DNA of 35,130 nt. Source: Clostridiaceae bacterium. GTDB lineage: Bacteria; Bacillota; Clostridia; Lachnospirales; Lachnospiraceae. Each line of letters begins with the position of its first letter. The first letter of the stretch is position 1. A program made the translations under genes and the position numbers. The notes under the pieces are model-generated. The model saw only the letters and a program-made list of their open reading frames with translations, did no database searches and was not told the origin of the DNA. Of the stretch, positions 7,537-16,597 are shown piece by piece. Location of the stretch: NCBI GenBank assembly GCA_910575435.1, contig CAJTGI010000022.1, positions 1 to 35,130 of the forward strand, given 5' to 3'.

Positions 7537-8586
7537 TTAATTCCTCCCTCCATTTTTACCAATAAATCCCCCCACATTATCACTGGTTATTTTCTTATAC
7601 GGCAGAAATACATACTTCTTATTCTTAAACTTTAGCCCCTTCATCTCCCTATTCAAAGCAAGGCCCTCCGCCAGCTTCGCCATGGCTTCTGCCTGCCCCT
7701 CCTTGTCATTGTAAACCGTCCCTGCCAGTTCCAAATCCACCACCGCCCGCAGGCCCACATCCGTGCCATCAATCCCAAAAAACACCGGCCTGGCAGACTC
7801 TGTAAAATTTAGTTTCTTGTACGCATCAATGGCTCCCAGTGCCATATCGTCATTGTTTGCCAGGACCAGCTCTATCTTATTCTGGTATTGCCCAATCATC
7901 TGCATCATTCGGTTCTGGGCCTGGGCGCGGTTCCAGTTGGCAATGCCGCAGTTAATCTTCTCAAGCTCTATCCCCTGATTTTTCAGCGTATCCACCGCAT
8001 TCTCCGTGCGTATAATCGCATCCTGATGGCCCGGTTCCCCCTCCAGCACCACGTACTGGATTTTCCCATCATGATTGCGGTCTATCCTTTTATTTTCCCG
8101 TATGGCATCGGCCGCCAATTCTCCCTGCATCACGCCAGACTGCTTCGCATCCGCCCCCACATAATACAGCCGGTCCCACCGCATCATATCCTCGGACACA
8201 GGCTCCCGGTTAAAGAAAATAATCGGCACGTCCTTTTCCTTGGCCATATCAATAATCGTGGAAGGGTCCGTCCTATCCACCAGGTTGACGCAAAGCACGT
8301 TGCATCCCGCATCAATCATTTCCTTCACCTGGTCATCCTGGGTTCTCTGAGAGCCTGCAGCATCCCGCATCGCCATAGTGACCTTCATATCGCCCTCTCC
8401 CATCCGGGCAAACTGTTCCTTGAGGCAATTCATCAGTTCGCTGATATAAGAATCACTCTGATTGTAAAACGCCACCCCCACATAAAGCCTATCCTCCGAT
8501 GCAGCATGATTCCTCCCACAGGAAATCAAAATCAGGCCACAGGCCCAGCAGACCATTGCCCATGCAAAACGTTTCTTCCCTTTCAT
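7537..8586 (-). CDS. Galactose/glucose-type binding lipoprotein, canonical domain order
   Basis: A 349-residue solute-binding protein of the MglB family (Peripla_BP_4 type). The start is the ATG at 8586 with GAGGGAA upstream; the frame stays open further but lacks a ribosome site. The signal peptide ends in the lipobox LISC (Cys23), so it is a lipoprotein on the outer face of the membrane. In normal order it shows YVGVAFYNQSDSY, IIFFNREP, the calcium loop DRNHDGKIQ, GHQDAIIR, ANWN, LANNDDMALG, FGIDG and TVYND. These match the sugar contacts Asp14, Asn91, His152, Asp154, Arg158, Trp183, Asn211, Asp236 and Asn256 of E. coli MglB; Phe16 is Tyr. It should bind a hexose. It is not beside its own permease but in the sensor operon, so a sensing role is as likely as transport. 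Confidence 0.9.
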   Translation of the reverse strand: MKGKKRFAWAMVCWACGLILISCGRNHAASEDRLYVGVAFYNQSDSYISELMNCLKEQFARMGEGDMKVTMAMRDAAGSQRTQDDQVKEMIDAGCNVLCVNLVDRTDPSTIIDMAKEKDVPIIFFNREPVSEDMMRWDRLYYVGADAKQSGVMQGELAADAIRENKRIDRNHDGKIQYVVLEGEPGHQDAIIRTENAVDTLKNQGIELEKINCGIANWNRAQAQNRMMQMIGQYQNKIELVLANNDDMALGAIDAYKKLNFTESARPVFFGIDGTDVGLRAVVDLELAGTVYNDKEGQAEAMAKLAEGLALNREMKGLKFKNKKYVFLPYKKITSDNVGGFIGKNGGRN

Positions 8587-8636
8587 GCAATTCCCTCTTT
8601 CCATCATAATCCCCATTTCTGCGCACGTTTTTGTGC

Positions 8637-8696
8637 AAGCGAATGCTATGTAATTCGCTTTGACGAGATTTGTGTCAAGTGCGCGCAGACACAAAT
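8637..8696. repeat. Two intercistronic hairpins between the binding-protein genes
   Basis: Hairpin 1 is AAGCGAAT/ATTCGCTT (8637-8644 and 8653-8660), perfect 8-bp arms. Hairpin 2 is ATTTGTGTC/GACACAAAT (8668-8676 and 8688-8696), perfect 9-bp arms whose loop contains the palindrome TGCGCGCA. They fill most of the ~120-base space between two co-directional genes and could set their relative expression. Confidence 0.6.
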
Positions 8697-8706
8697 CACA
8701 GCAGGA

Positions 8707-9681
8707 CTATTGGCTTATGGCAAACAATATTTCCTGATTTTCAGGATGAAACAATTCTTCCCTGCGAATGACCCTATACGATACCTTTTTATTCTTCATC
8801 CCATAAAAATAAAAACCCAGTTTCTCCGCCACTTCCGTCAAACTATGGTAGCCAATATTAAAGTCGTCCGGGATAATCAGACATTCCGCAACGCCAGTAT
8901 CCAGATAGTAAACCGCCTCCGTGGAGTTTCCAATGCCATACACCAACGCCCCATGCAGGTCGTTTGCCGCCCCGCATGCCCCGGCAGTTGTCAGGCTCTT
9001 GTCATCCAGGGCCACCACAATATCCACCTTGGTCTGCCCCGCCAGAGAATTGGACTCGCCCTCCCCGAAAGATTCCGTGACGCGCCAACTTAATTTGGCA
9101 CCGTGACCTTCCACCGCTTCTTCAAATCCCTCCAACCGTTCAGCCACTGCCACCGATCCATTCATTTCTGCCATCACGCCCAATGTCTTCCCCTTCAGGC
9201 TCCCATTATAATCATTTAATAATTCTTCCGCCAGAGCCTGACCCATAGCATAATTATCAGGCCCAACGCCGGGAGGGGAGCCCACCCTCCCATCTCTTGA
9301 AACAGTACGGCCCACCAGCATAACCGGAACATGCTTCTTCAATCTTTTCCCCAGTTTTTTCGTATCCATGCCCGGGGCAGGCTGTACAATCACCGCATCC
9401 GCGCCATTATCAATCTCGCCATTGATGACCTCCATCTGCTCCTCAGGCGTCAGGATTTTTCCGGTGCTGACCACAAACATCTCCGCACCTTTGTCCCGGG
9501 CCGCCATTTTCAGTCCGTATTTAAAGGCAGACCACTGGTTATCATCAGAATCCTGTATGATGACAGAAATCTTTCCCAGGGCTTTTCCTCTCTTCTCCTG
9601 AAATATAATAAATGCCATCAAAATTATCAGTCCCGCCAATACAAGTTCCGTTATGACAAATATTTTCTTGCTTTTATTCAT
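8707..9681 (-). CDS. Membrane-anchored sugar-binding protein (sensor component)
   Basis: A 324-residue protein with one N-terminal transmembrane helix (about residues 8-28), no lipobox and no obvious signal cleavage site. It is followed by an extracellular LacI/RbsB-type binding fold: GKISVIIQDSDDNQWSAFKY, the middle GADAVIVQPAPGMD, then KVDIVVALDDKS. An uncleaved anchor on a sugar-binding domain beside a YesM-type kinase is the architecture of XylFII in the clostridial XylFII/LytS/YesN system, where the binding protein feeds the kinase. The ATG at 9681 overlaps the kinase stop by 8 bases, which favours coupling; a further upstream start in the same frame is possible. Most likely role: extracellular sugar sensor presenting ligand to the kinase. 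Ligand unproven. Confidence 0.83.
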   Translation of the reverse strand: MNKSKKIFVITELVLAGLIILMAFIIFQEKRGKALGKISVIIQDSDDNQWSAFKYGLKMAARDKGAEMFVVSTGKILTPEEQMEVINGEIDNGADAVIVQPAPGMDTKKLGKRLKKHVPVMLVGRTVSRDGRVGSPPGVGPDNYAMGQALAEELLNDYNGSLKGKTLGVMAEMNGSVAVAERLEGFEEAVEGHGAKLSWRVTESFGEGESNSLAGQTKVDIVVALDDKSLTTAGACGAANDLHGALVYGIGNSTEAVYYLDTGVAECLIIPDDFNIGYHSLTEVAEKLGFYFYGMKNKKVSYRVIRREELFHPENQEILFAISQ

Positions 9682-11545
9682 CTTGAGCAATTTCGCTTCT
9701 CCCCGACAATTTATTTTCTCCGCCAAAACTATATCCCTTCTCCAAGAGCTTCCTATTCTCCTCCGTAAACGCCAGGGCAGGAATGCAGATAGAAACCGTT
9801 GTACCCTCGTCCAGCTCGCTTTCCACTGTCAGCCCGTAGCCTTTGCCAAAAAGAATCTGCAGCCTATTGTTGACATTCACAAGCCCCACCCCGGAACCAT
9901 GGGCGGGAACCCTGTTATGGTCCGTGAGCAGATTCTCCACTTCCTCCTCCGGCATCCCCATTCCATTGTCCTTTACAGAAAGAATGACATTCCCATTCTC
10001 TTCCCGTCCACTCACCGTAATCTCCCCACAGTCCTCCATGCTTCCCACGCCATAGTTGATGGCATTCTCAAGCAAGGGCTGCAATATCAATTTCACAGTG
10101 CAATATAAATCGATGGATTCATCCACATCGAAGCGAACGGAAAAGGTATTCTTATAGCGGATCTTCTGTATATTCATATAGCTCTGGGCGTGCTGGAGCT
10201 CATCCTTCACGCTGATTACCGTGCGTCCTTTGGAAAGGCTGATGCGGAACAATTTAGCCAGTTCCGATATCATAAACACGGCGTCGTCATTGCGCTCTCC
10301 CTCAATCATCCATGTAATGGAATCCAGCGCATTGTATAGAAAATGGGGGTTGATCTGGCTTTGCAGCGCATCCAGCTCGCTCTTTCGTCTCTCATTCTGC
10401 TCCAGGACAATTTCACGCATGAGCTGGTCAATCTGCTCATAGGAACGCTGAATGGAGCACCCCAGATGCCTGATTTCCTGAGGGCCGCCAATATAGATTT
10501 CCGGCTTGTCCCCCGCCTCGTATCCCCGCACAGAATCATCTAATTTTAATATGGGACTGGAAATCCTTTCAGAGACCACCCTGTTAATCACAGCCAGCAT
10601 CATTGCCATGAGAAGGATCAGCATCACGATAAAATATCGGATATTAAACATGCCATGGGTAAAAGTAGAATCAGGAATCACGCCCACCAGCTTCCATCCC
10701 GTATAGCTGACAGTATCCACGACCACCTCCCGGCTCTCTCCCTCAAAAGTCTCGCTGTGCACGCCGTCTTTATATTTCGCCACCGCCTGGTTATTTTCAT
10801 GGAAAAAGCCATTGCCGATCTGCATCTGCTGCATATGGTAAATAATCTTCCCAGTATTGTCGCAGAGATAATAATATTGCCCATTATTAGGGGCGTTGAT
10901 TTGCTTCATCATCCGGGTGATGCTGCTGTAGTCCATATCCACAAGCAAGACACCCTTCACGGAAGTCCCATGATCATTCAGTTCCACCACGCGGCTCAGG
11001 GAAATCACCCAATAATATCTCTGAGTAGCATCGTCAAATAAATTCTGGATATGGGGGGTGGAAAAATGCATATTCTCCACTTTGGCCATGGCCTTCTGAT
11101 ACCAGTCCTGCTTTGTGACATCCGGGTCCTCCTTCTGCAATGCCACCGGCTCTGCTTCCATCAGGCTGCCATAATTATTATAAATGGCGATGCTCCGCAA
11201 ATTATCCCGATTCGCCTCATAGATCAGGTTCATTCCACTCTGAATCTTATTTCCCAGGCCGGATAAATCATTCTCTTTAATGACATTATAATAGACAGCA
11301 TCCGATATTTGCCGCATGCTCACCAGGTAATCCTCCAGATTTTCCCTAGTCTGCTCCATGAGTTTCTGGGTATCCTGCACCGTCTCCTGCCGGGTCAGGG
11401 CGGAAATCCGAAAATAAAGCACAATTCCCAAAAATAACATGATGAAAATGGAAATCACAGAAAAGGCAATCATAATGGTTGACTGGATTTCCTTCGGCTT
11501 CAATTTTCTAATATATCCCCATCGCTTATCCTTCACTTCCCCCAT
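9674..11545 (-). CDS. YesM/LytS-type sensor histidine kinase
   Basis: A 623-residue kinase. A cytoplasmic N terminus is followed by a membrane helix (about 22-45), an extracellular Cache-like sensor region (about 46-300), a second helix (about 301-322) and a HAMP-type linker. The His_kinase domain carries phospho-accepting His401 in QSQINPHFLYNALDSI. The ATPase domain has N-box LLENAINYGV, G1 DNGMGMP and G2 GSGVGLVNVNNRL. I chose the ATG at 11545 because AGAAGGGAG precedes it and it overlaps the response-regulator stop by 20 bases; a longer frame to 11638 lies wholly inside that gene. It should phosphorylate the neighbouring regulator. Coupling to the regulator upstream and the anchored binding protein downstream indicates a single sensing unit. 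Confidence 0.95.
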   Translation of the reverse strand: MGEVKDKRWGYIRKLKPKEIQSTIMIAFSVISIFIMLFLGIVLYFRISALTRQETVQDTQKLMEQTRENLEDYLVSMRQISDAVYYNVIKENDLSGLGNKIQSGMNLIYEANRDNLRSIAIYNNYGSLMEAEPVALQKEDPDVTKQDWYQKAMAKVENMHFSTPHIQNLFDDATQRYYWVISLSRVVELNDHGTSVKGVLLVDMDYSSITRMMKQINAPNNGQYYYLCDNTGKIIYHMQQMQIGNGFFHENNQAVAKYKDGVHSETFEGESREVVVDTVSYTGWKLVGVIPDSTFTHGMFNIRYFIVMLILLMAMMLAVINRVVSERISSPILKLDDSVRGYEAGDKPEIYIGGPQEIRHLGCSIQRSYEQIDQLMREIVLEQNERRKSELDALQSQINPHFLYNALDSITWMIEGERNDDAVFMISELAKLFRISLSKGRTVISVKDELQHAQSYMNIQKIRYKNTFSVRFDVDESIDLYCTVKLILQPLLENAINYGVGSMEDCGEITVSGREENGNVILSVKDNGMGMPEEEVENLLTDHNRVPAHGSGVGLVNVNNRLQILFGKGYGLTVESELDEGTTVSICIPALAFTEENRKLLEKGYSFGGENKLSGRSEIAQDE

Positions 11546-13136
11546 GCTCCCTTCTATAAATGGAAGGAGATACTCCAAACTTTCTCTTGAAAACATAACT
11601 GAAATAATTTGGGTCAGCATATCCCACACTTTTAGCAATCATATAGCTTTTTTCATCCGTATCGACCAACATCTCTCTAGCCAGCTCCAGGCGGAAATCT
11701 GTCAGGTAGCTGATAAAGGAACTGCCCGTCTCCTTCTTAAAGATCGTTGAAAAGTAAGCGTTGGACACCCCCAGAATCCCGCAGATGCTGTCCAGGGAAA
11801 GTTCCTCCTCCCCGTAATGCTTCTGGACGTATTCCTCAGCCCTGGCAACGAAAGACTTGGTAGATTTATTGCGGGCATGGATTAATTTTTCACGGATGGA
11901 GAGGCAGATGCCGGCAAGCCATGTTCCCAGGGCATCCGGCTCCAGCCCCACGAGGCCGTCATACAATTCTTGAATATTCCCTGAAAAACCTGGTACGTCA
12001 ACCCCATGAGTGACCAAAAATTTATACAGCGAGCTGACCAGTTCCATCATGCGAACCTGATGCTGCTGCAAGGATTCTTCCGCAAGGGCAGAGTTGGTTA
12101 GATAATGCTCCGCGGCCCTGGCCACATCCTCTTCCGAGCCAAAGCGAATCACTTTAAATAATTCTGACAGCAAAACATCTTTATCCGAAGCAAATTTATT
12201 CGTTTCCCGGGGAACGATTTCCTTCATATTGATAGCCTTGGAGGAACCGTAAATCGCCCTGTAGGACACCGCCTCCCTGGCGCCCAGGTAAGATTGGGGC
12301 AATTCCAGAATATCCCCGCACACTCTGCCGATGCCCACAGTAACCACCGCCCCGATGATTGCCTTGGCATACTTGCAAAATCTATCGCAATCATCCGTCA
12401 ATTCTGTAATATCACTCATATTTTTTAACTGCCCGATCAAAACCGCATTCCCCAGATAAGAAAAGCATTTTGCCTGCCACTTCTGCGCCAGGCGTTCTTC
12501 TGCCTGCTTCTGGACGGACGTGGACAAAAGCAGAACATTCATATTATCCGGAATATGGCTGGAAGAAGTATGAATCACGAGACAGGAAAAAAAGGGCCCT
12601 GAAAAGTTAATCTGATAGTCCGAAAGATATTGCGAAATCTCATCTTTGCCCAACCTTCCCTCAAGCAGCGACGTATAAAAATTAGCCTGAAGCACCGGCA
12701 GAGAATCCATATAGTATTTCTGCAATGTCTCCACATTGCGTTTTTCACTGATTTCCCGATCCAGTTTTATCTTTAACCGGGTATACACATCCGATAATTC
12801 CACCGCATTCACCGGCTTCAATATATACTGTTCCGCTTCAAGCTGAATGGCCCCTTTCGCATATTCAAATTCATCAAATCCGGTAAAAAACAAAATCTTG
12901 ATGGCAGGAAAGCCCTCCCGGATTCGCCTGGACAATTCCATGCCATCCATAAAGGGCATCTTAATATCCGTCATAACCACATCCGGCTGCAGCTCCTCCA
13001 CCAGTTCCAACGCCTTGATCCCATTGCAGGCATGACCCACCACGGAAAAACCCAGCCCCTCCCAATCTATCTTTTTCATAATAATCTGTATGACTTCTTC
13101 CTCATCATCCACCAAGAGAACCTTATATTGATCCAT
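11526..13136 (-). CDS. YesN-type response regulator (REC plus AraC helix-turn-helix)
   Basis: A 536-residue regulator. The receiver domain (about 1-125) has the acidic pair in LLVDDEEE, phospho-acceptor Asp57 in VVMTDIKMPFMDG and the conserved Lys in YILKPV. A long middle region of about 290 residues of the YesN type follows. The C-terminal AraC domain (about 430-530) shows two helix-turn-helix units: LSLDSICGILGVSNAYFSTI, then SYMIAKSVGYADPNYFSYVF ending KFGVSPSIYRRE. The ATG at 13136 has AAAGGAGG upstream. It is first in the operon and follows its own promoter. The likely target is the adjacent mglBAC operon, as in comparable clostridial sugar systems; this is inference. Confidence 0.95.
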   Translation of the reverse strand: MDQYKVLLVDDEEEVIQIIMKKIDWEGLGFSVVGHACNGIKALELVEELQPDVVMTDIKMPFMDGMELSRRIREGFPAIKILFFTGFDEFEYAKGAIQLEAEQYILKPVNAVELSDVYTRLKIKLDREISEKRNVETLQKYYMDSLPVLQANFYTSLLEGRLGKDEISQYLSDYQINFSGPFFSCLVIHTSSSHIPDNMNVLLLSTSVQKQAEERLAQKWQAKCFSYLGNAVLIGQLKNMSDITELTDDCDRFCKYAKAIIGAVVTVGIGRVCGDILELPQSYLGAREAVSYRAIYGSSKAINMKEIVPRETNKFASDKDVLLSELFKVIRFGSEEDVARAAEHYLTNSALAEESLQQHQVRMMELVSSLYKFLVTHGVDVPGFSGNIQELYDGLVGLEPDALGTWLAGICLSIREKLIHARNKSTKSFVARAEEYVQKHYGEEELSLDSICGILGVSNAYFSTIFKKETGSSFISYLTDFRLELAREMLVDTDEKSYMIAKSVGYADPNYFSYVFKRKFGVSPSIYRREHGGSEG

Positions 13137-13220
13137 TGCGGAAGCCTCCTTTTAGAACGGCCAATATTCAAAATCCACGCCAGCCACCTATGCATGCAGC
13201 CACCTCTATTCGTCTGCACT

Positions 13221-13249
13221 ATTATAGCAAATGCCCAAATGAATGTAAA
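13221..13249 (-). promoter_or_regulatory. Promoter of the two-component/binding-protein operon
   Basis: On the minus strand TTTACA (13244-13249), a 17-base spacer and perfect TATAAT (13221-13226) lie about 85 bases before the response-regulator start. The mglC terminator lies just upstream, so this operon is transcribed independently of mgl. Confidence 0.75.
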
Positions 13250-13257
13250 TAATACGC

Positions 13258-13293
13258 GCCAAAAGAGCCGGGGATTCTTCCGGCTCTTTTGGC
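13258..13293. terminator. Terminator at the end of mglBAC
   Basis: A perfect 14-bp stem (GCCAAAAGAGCCGG at 13258-13271, complement at 13280-13293) with an 8-base loop, about 60 bases past the mglC stop. The arm ends CTCTTTTGGC, so T residues are part of the stem. It separates mgl from the sensor operon. Confidence 0.8.
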
Positions 13294-13352
13294 AATCATT
13301 CGAGCATGCTGCACGCCCAGCCATTTGGCTTTGCTTTGGCAGCAAAGGTCAT

Positions 13353-15008
13353 CTATTTTTTCTGTACATATTTTAAGCAGTCAAGCGTTACTGCTATAAG
13401 GATAATGATGCCCGAAAATACAAACTGCAAGTTTGTGTCGATACCGAGAATCGTCAGCGAATAAGTCAGCGCGGTAAAGATAAACACGCCTACCACAACG
13501 CCTGAAATCTTTCCGATACCGCCGGTGAAAGATACGCCTCCAACGACGCAGGCGGCGATGGCATCCATCTCCCAGCCCTGCCCATATGCGGCGGAGCCGG
13601 AGCCAACCATTCTCGCACACTCCAGCCAGGAGCCAAAGCCGTAGAGAATGCCTGCCAGAATAAACGCCCCCACTGTCACGCGGAATACCGAAATTCCTGA
13701 AACCGATGCGGCTTCCGGATTTCCGCCCACGGCAAAGAGGTTCTTTCCAAAAGTAGTCTTATTCCAGATAAACCATACGATAACCACAGCTGAGGCCGCC
13801 CACAGAATGATCGTTGGGAAACCATTGATGGTGGGAATAATCATGCTGGGGATGGTAGGCTCGATGGCGCCAAAGGACATGCCCTTGGTCGCATATGTCA
13901 CCAAGCCGAATATCACTAGCATGTTGGCCATGGTGGATATGAAGGGGTGCATCTTAAATTTCGCAGTAAAGAAACCGGAAATCGTGGTGAAAAATGTACA
14001 CAGGCATACGCAGACTACCAATGCCAGGATTACCCTTGCCCCGATGGGCAGATTTGTAAAGTCAAATGTATGCCCAAACACCTGCCCGGTATTGATTCCC
14101 TGATGCATGATGATGGTAGAAACCGTCATGCCCATGCCGACCATTCGACCGATAGAAAGGTCCGTCCCCGTAAGTAGGATCAATCCTGCCACGCCAAGGG
14201 CTAGGAACATTCTCGGAGAGGCTTGCTGAAGGATATTCAACACATTATTATATGTCAGCAGTGGTGCATTTTTCACGATCGGCGTGATGATGCAAAGCAT
14301 GATAAAAATCAATGCGATGGCAATATACAATCCATTCTGCAACAAAAACGCCCTGCGGTTAAACGTATATTTGTAATTTTCCCATTTCTGCGCCCTTGCC
14401 TCCATAAAGGTGAATTTCGACATGCGCAAAAGATCTATGAGATGGTACTTGTACGTATACGCCCCGTGTCTCCTGTCCTTTATATTCTGGAGTTCCTTCT
14501 CAAGTCGCATTTTGGCATCAAAGAGCCGATTCTTGTATACATACTTCTCATCTTTGATCTCCTGATGGTCAGAAAGTTTTGAAAGGGTTGCCTGATGCTC
14601 CTTCTGCAGTTCGGCAATCTTTTTCTGATACCGCTCCTTTGCCGCGACCTTTTCCGCCTTGCAGCTCTCCAGTACGGGCTGATAGTAATCATGGTCAAAA
14701 TGCTGCTTCAAATATGCTTCCGCATCAGAGATCAGCATGCTGATTTCATTTTTATTTTTTGATTCTACACTTTTCGCTTTTTCCTGTTCCGCCCTGTCTT
14801 TCGCAATTTCCCTTTCCCTCTCTTCCTTCGTGAGGGCGGCATCCCGTTTTACTCTTTCCATATGGCTTTGAAGAGAGAGAACCTTTTCTGTCCCGTCCGC
14901 CCTGAGACTGTCAATCTTTGCCTGAATCTCGCCGACATAGGCGTCTATGGGCTTACGAAGCTGCATCTCCTGTTCTTCTGTGAGAACCACACTTTTTTTA
15001 TCTGCCAT
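13353..15008 (-). CDS. mglC: MglC galactose-type ABC permease with N-terminal coiled-coil extension
   Basis: A 551-residue protein; the MglC/RbsC family is normally about 330 residues. The permease part starts near residue 218 (RRAFLLQNGLYIAIALIFIM) and shows family text such as LTGTDLSIGRMVGMG and AVGGNPEAASVSGI, plus a row of membrane helices to the C terminus. The first ~215 residues are highly charged, rich in Lys, Glu and Ala, read as coiled coil (for example TKEEREREIAKDRAEQEKAK and ERYQKKIAELQKEHQ), and must be cytoplasmic. The frame is continuous and the ATG at 15008 has AAGGAGGG upstream, 18 bases after the mglA stop, so the extension is real and not a misread fusion. The role of the extension is unknown; contact with MglA or a regulator is possible. 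Forms the importer with MglA and MglB. Confidence 0.93.
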   Translation of the reverse strand: MADKKSVVLTEEQEMQLRKPIDAYVGEIQAKIDSLRADGTEKVLSLQSHMERVKRDAALTKEEREREIAKDRAEQEKAKSVESKNKNEISMLISDAEAYLKQHFDHDYYQPVLESCKAEKVAAKERYQKKIAELQKEHQATLSKLSDHQEIKDEKYVYKNRLFDAKMRLEKELQNIKDRRHGAYTYKYHLIDLLRMSKFTFMEARAQKWENYKYTFNRRAFLLQNGLYIAIALIFIMLCIITPIVKNAPLLTYNNVLNILQQASPRMFLALGVAGLILLTGTDLSIGRMVGMGMTVSTIIMHQGINTGQVFGHTFDFTNLPIGARVILALVVCVCLCTFFTTISGFFTAKFKMHPFISTMANMLVIFGLVTYATKGMSFGAIEPTIPSMIIPTINGFPTIILWAASAVVIVWFIWNKTTFGKNLFAVGGNPEAASVSGISVFRVTVGAFILAGILYGFGSWLECARMVGSGSAAYGQGWEMDAIAACVVGGVSFTGGIGKISGVVVGVFIFTALTYSLTILGIDTNLQFVFSGIIILIAVTLDCLKYVQKK

Positions 15009-15026
15009 ACCTATTCATCTCCCTCC

Positions 15027-16547
15027 TTATAAATATTTGGCACTGAGCCTCAGAAGCTCTTCCTGGTTCGTCTCCTTGGTGTTGACGATCCCTGAAAGAT
15101 GCCCGTTTGACATGACGCCAATTCGATTGGTAATCCCAAGTATTTCCGGCATCTCAGAGGAAACAACAATCATGGTCTTTCCCTGTTTCGCCATCTTTAC
15201 AATCAGTTCATAAATCTCATACTTGGCGCCCACGTCTATTCCCCTCGTGGGTTCATCCATCATGAATACCTGGGGACTGCGCTCCAGCCATTTTCCGATT
15301 ATCACCTTCTGCTGATTGCCTCCGGACAGGCTGGAAATCAATTCCTCCGGCCCCATGCACTTGGTATGCATGGTCTTGATTTCTTTGGCCGTGGCCTTCA
15401 CCATCTTCGTGTCCGACAACGCCAGGCCGGACTTATATTGGTTTAGATTTGCGATGGTGGTATTGAAGGTCAGGTCTCCCTTCAAGAACAGCCCGTTGGC
15501 CTTTCGCTCCTCGGTAATCATAGCAAACCCATGATCCATCGCCTCTTTCGCATTGCTAAAATTCATAAGCCTGCCGTTAAAATACACCCGCCCCGCCGCT
15601 CTGGTGCGAACGCCAAATATGGTTTCCAAAAGTTCGGTGCGGCCCGCGCCAACCAGGCCATACAGCCCAAATATTTCTCCCTCCCTTACGTCAAAAGAAA
15701 TATCCTGCAAGTGGGGCTCAAACTTCGTAGATAGATGCTGGACGGATAAAATAATGTCCTTCGGCGAATTGTCCACCGGCGGAAAGCGGTTCTCAAGGGA
15801 ACGCCCCACCATAGCCGCAATCAATTCATTCATATCCGTGTCCTTGCTGCTCTTGGTCATCACCAGATTTCCATCCCGAAGCACGGAAATCTCATCACAG
15901 ATTTCAAATATCTCATCCATCTTATGGGAAATATAGATCAGGGAAATCCCCTGTTCCTTTAACTTTCTCATCATGTCAAAGAGTTTATCGACCTCCTGTA
16001 CCGTCAGGGAGGAGGTAGGCTCGTCGAGAACAATCACCTTGGAATTATAGGAAATCGCCTTGGCAATCTCGCACATCTGCCTCTGTGACACGGACATGTT
16101 CCTCATAGGCTGGTCCAAGTTTACCGTCATGCCCAGTTTCCGAAAAAGTTCAAATGCCTCTTTCTTCATCCTGCCCTCGTCAACCACGCCCACGCTATTC
16201 ACCGGATACCGTCCCAGAAATAAATTGTCAATCACATTTCTCTCCAGGCACTGGTTCAGCTCCTGGTGAACCATGGCAATCCCGTTTTCGAGGGCGTCTT
16301 TAGGCCCGGAAAAACTTACTTCCTTCCCGTCAAGGACTATTTTTCCTTCATCTTTCTGATAGGTTCCGAACAGGCACTTCATCATGGTGGACTTTCCCGC
16401 GCCATTCTCGCCCATCAGTCCCATCACCGTTCCCCGCTTTACATCCAGATTAATCCGGTCCAAAACTCTATTTCTGCCGAAGGACTTGCTCATACCGCGT
16501 ATTGATAAGACGATATCTTTTCTCTCATCTGCCATTTTTGTACTCAT
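15027..16547 (-). CDS. mglA: MglA galactose-type ABC transporter ATPase
   Basis: A 506-residue protein of the usual length, with two ABC cassettes in one chain. Cassette 1 has Walker A GENGAGKST, an atypical signature SVSQRQMCEIAKA and Walker B VIVLDEPTSSL. Cassette 2 has a degenerate Walker A (GLVGAGRTEL, Lys replaced by Arg), signature LSGGNQQKVIIGKWL and Walker B VFMMDEPTRGID. Degeneracy in the second cassette is normal for sugar importers of this class. The start is the ATG at 16547 with AAAGGAGG upstream. It powers hexose import through MglC and lies between mglB and mglC on one transcript; a stable hairpin separates it from mglB. Confidence 0.96.
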   Translation of the reverse strand: MSTKMADERKDIVLSIRGMSKSFGRNRVLDRINLDVKRGTVMGLMGENGAGKSTMMKCLFGTYQKDEGKIVLDGKEVSFSGPKDALENGIAMVHQELNQCLERNVIDNLFLGRYPVNSVGVVDEGRMKKEAFELFRKLGMTVNLDQPMRNMSVSQRQMCEIAKAISYNSKVIVLDEPTSSLTVQEVDKLFDMMRKLKEQGISLIYISHKMDEIFEICDEISVLRDGNLVMTKSSKDTDMNELIAAMVGRSLENRFPPVDNSPKDIILSVQHLSTKFEPHLQDISFDVREGEIFGLYGLVGAGRTELLETIFGVRTRAAGRVYFNGRLMNFSNAKEAMDHGFAMITEERKANGLFLKGDLTFNTTIANLNQYKSGLALSDTKMVKATAKEIKTMHTKCMGPEELISSLSGGNQQKVIIGKWLERSPQVFMMDEPTRGIDVGAKYEIYELIVKMAKQGKTMIVVSSEMPEILGITNRIGVMSNGHLSGIVNTKETNQEELLRLSAKYL

Positions 16548-16597
16548 GCCGTGAGCCTCCTTTCATGCAATCCCAGATTTTGCTTGCTCCTATAATT

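Noticed and set aside
7888-9093. A 401-codon plus-strand open frame across two sugar-binding-protein genes
   Set aside because: It is antisense to two well-supported genes, is rich in His/Pro/Arg as expected of a shadow frame, spans their intergenic hairpins and has no ribosome site.
13353-15008. Idea that MglC is two genes joined by a sequencing error
   Set aside because: One uninterrupted frame, a single good ribosome site at 15008, tight spacing to mglA, and no ribosome site near the start of the membrane domain.
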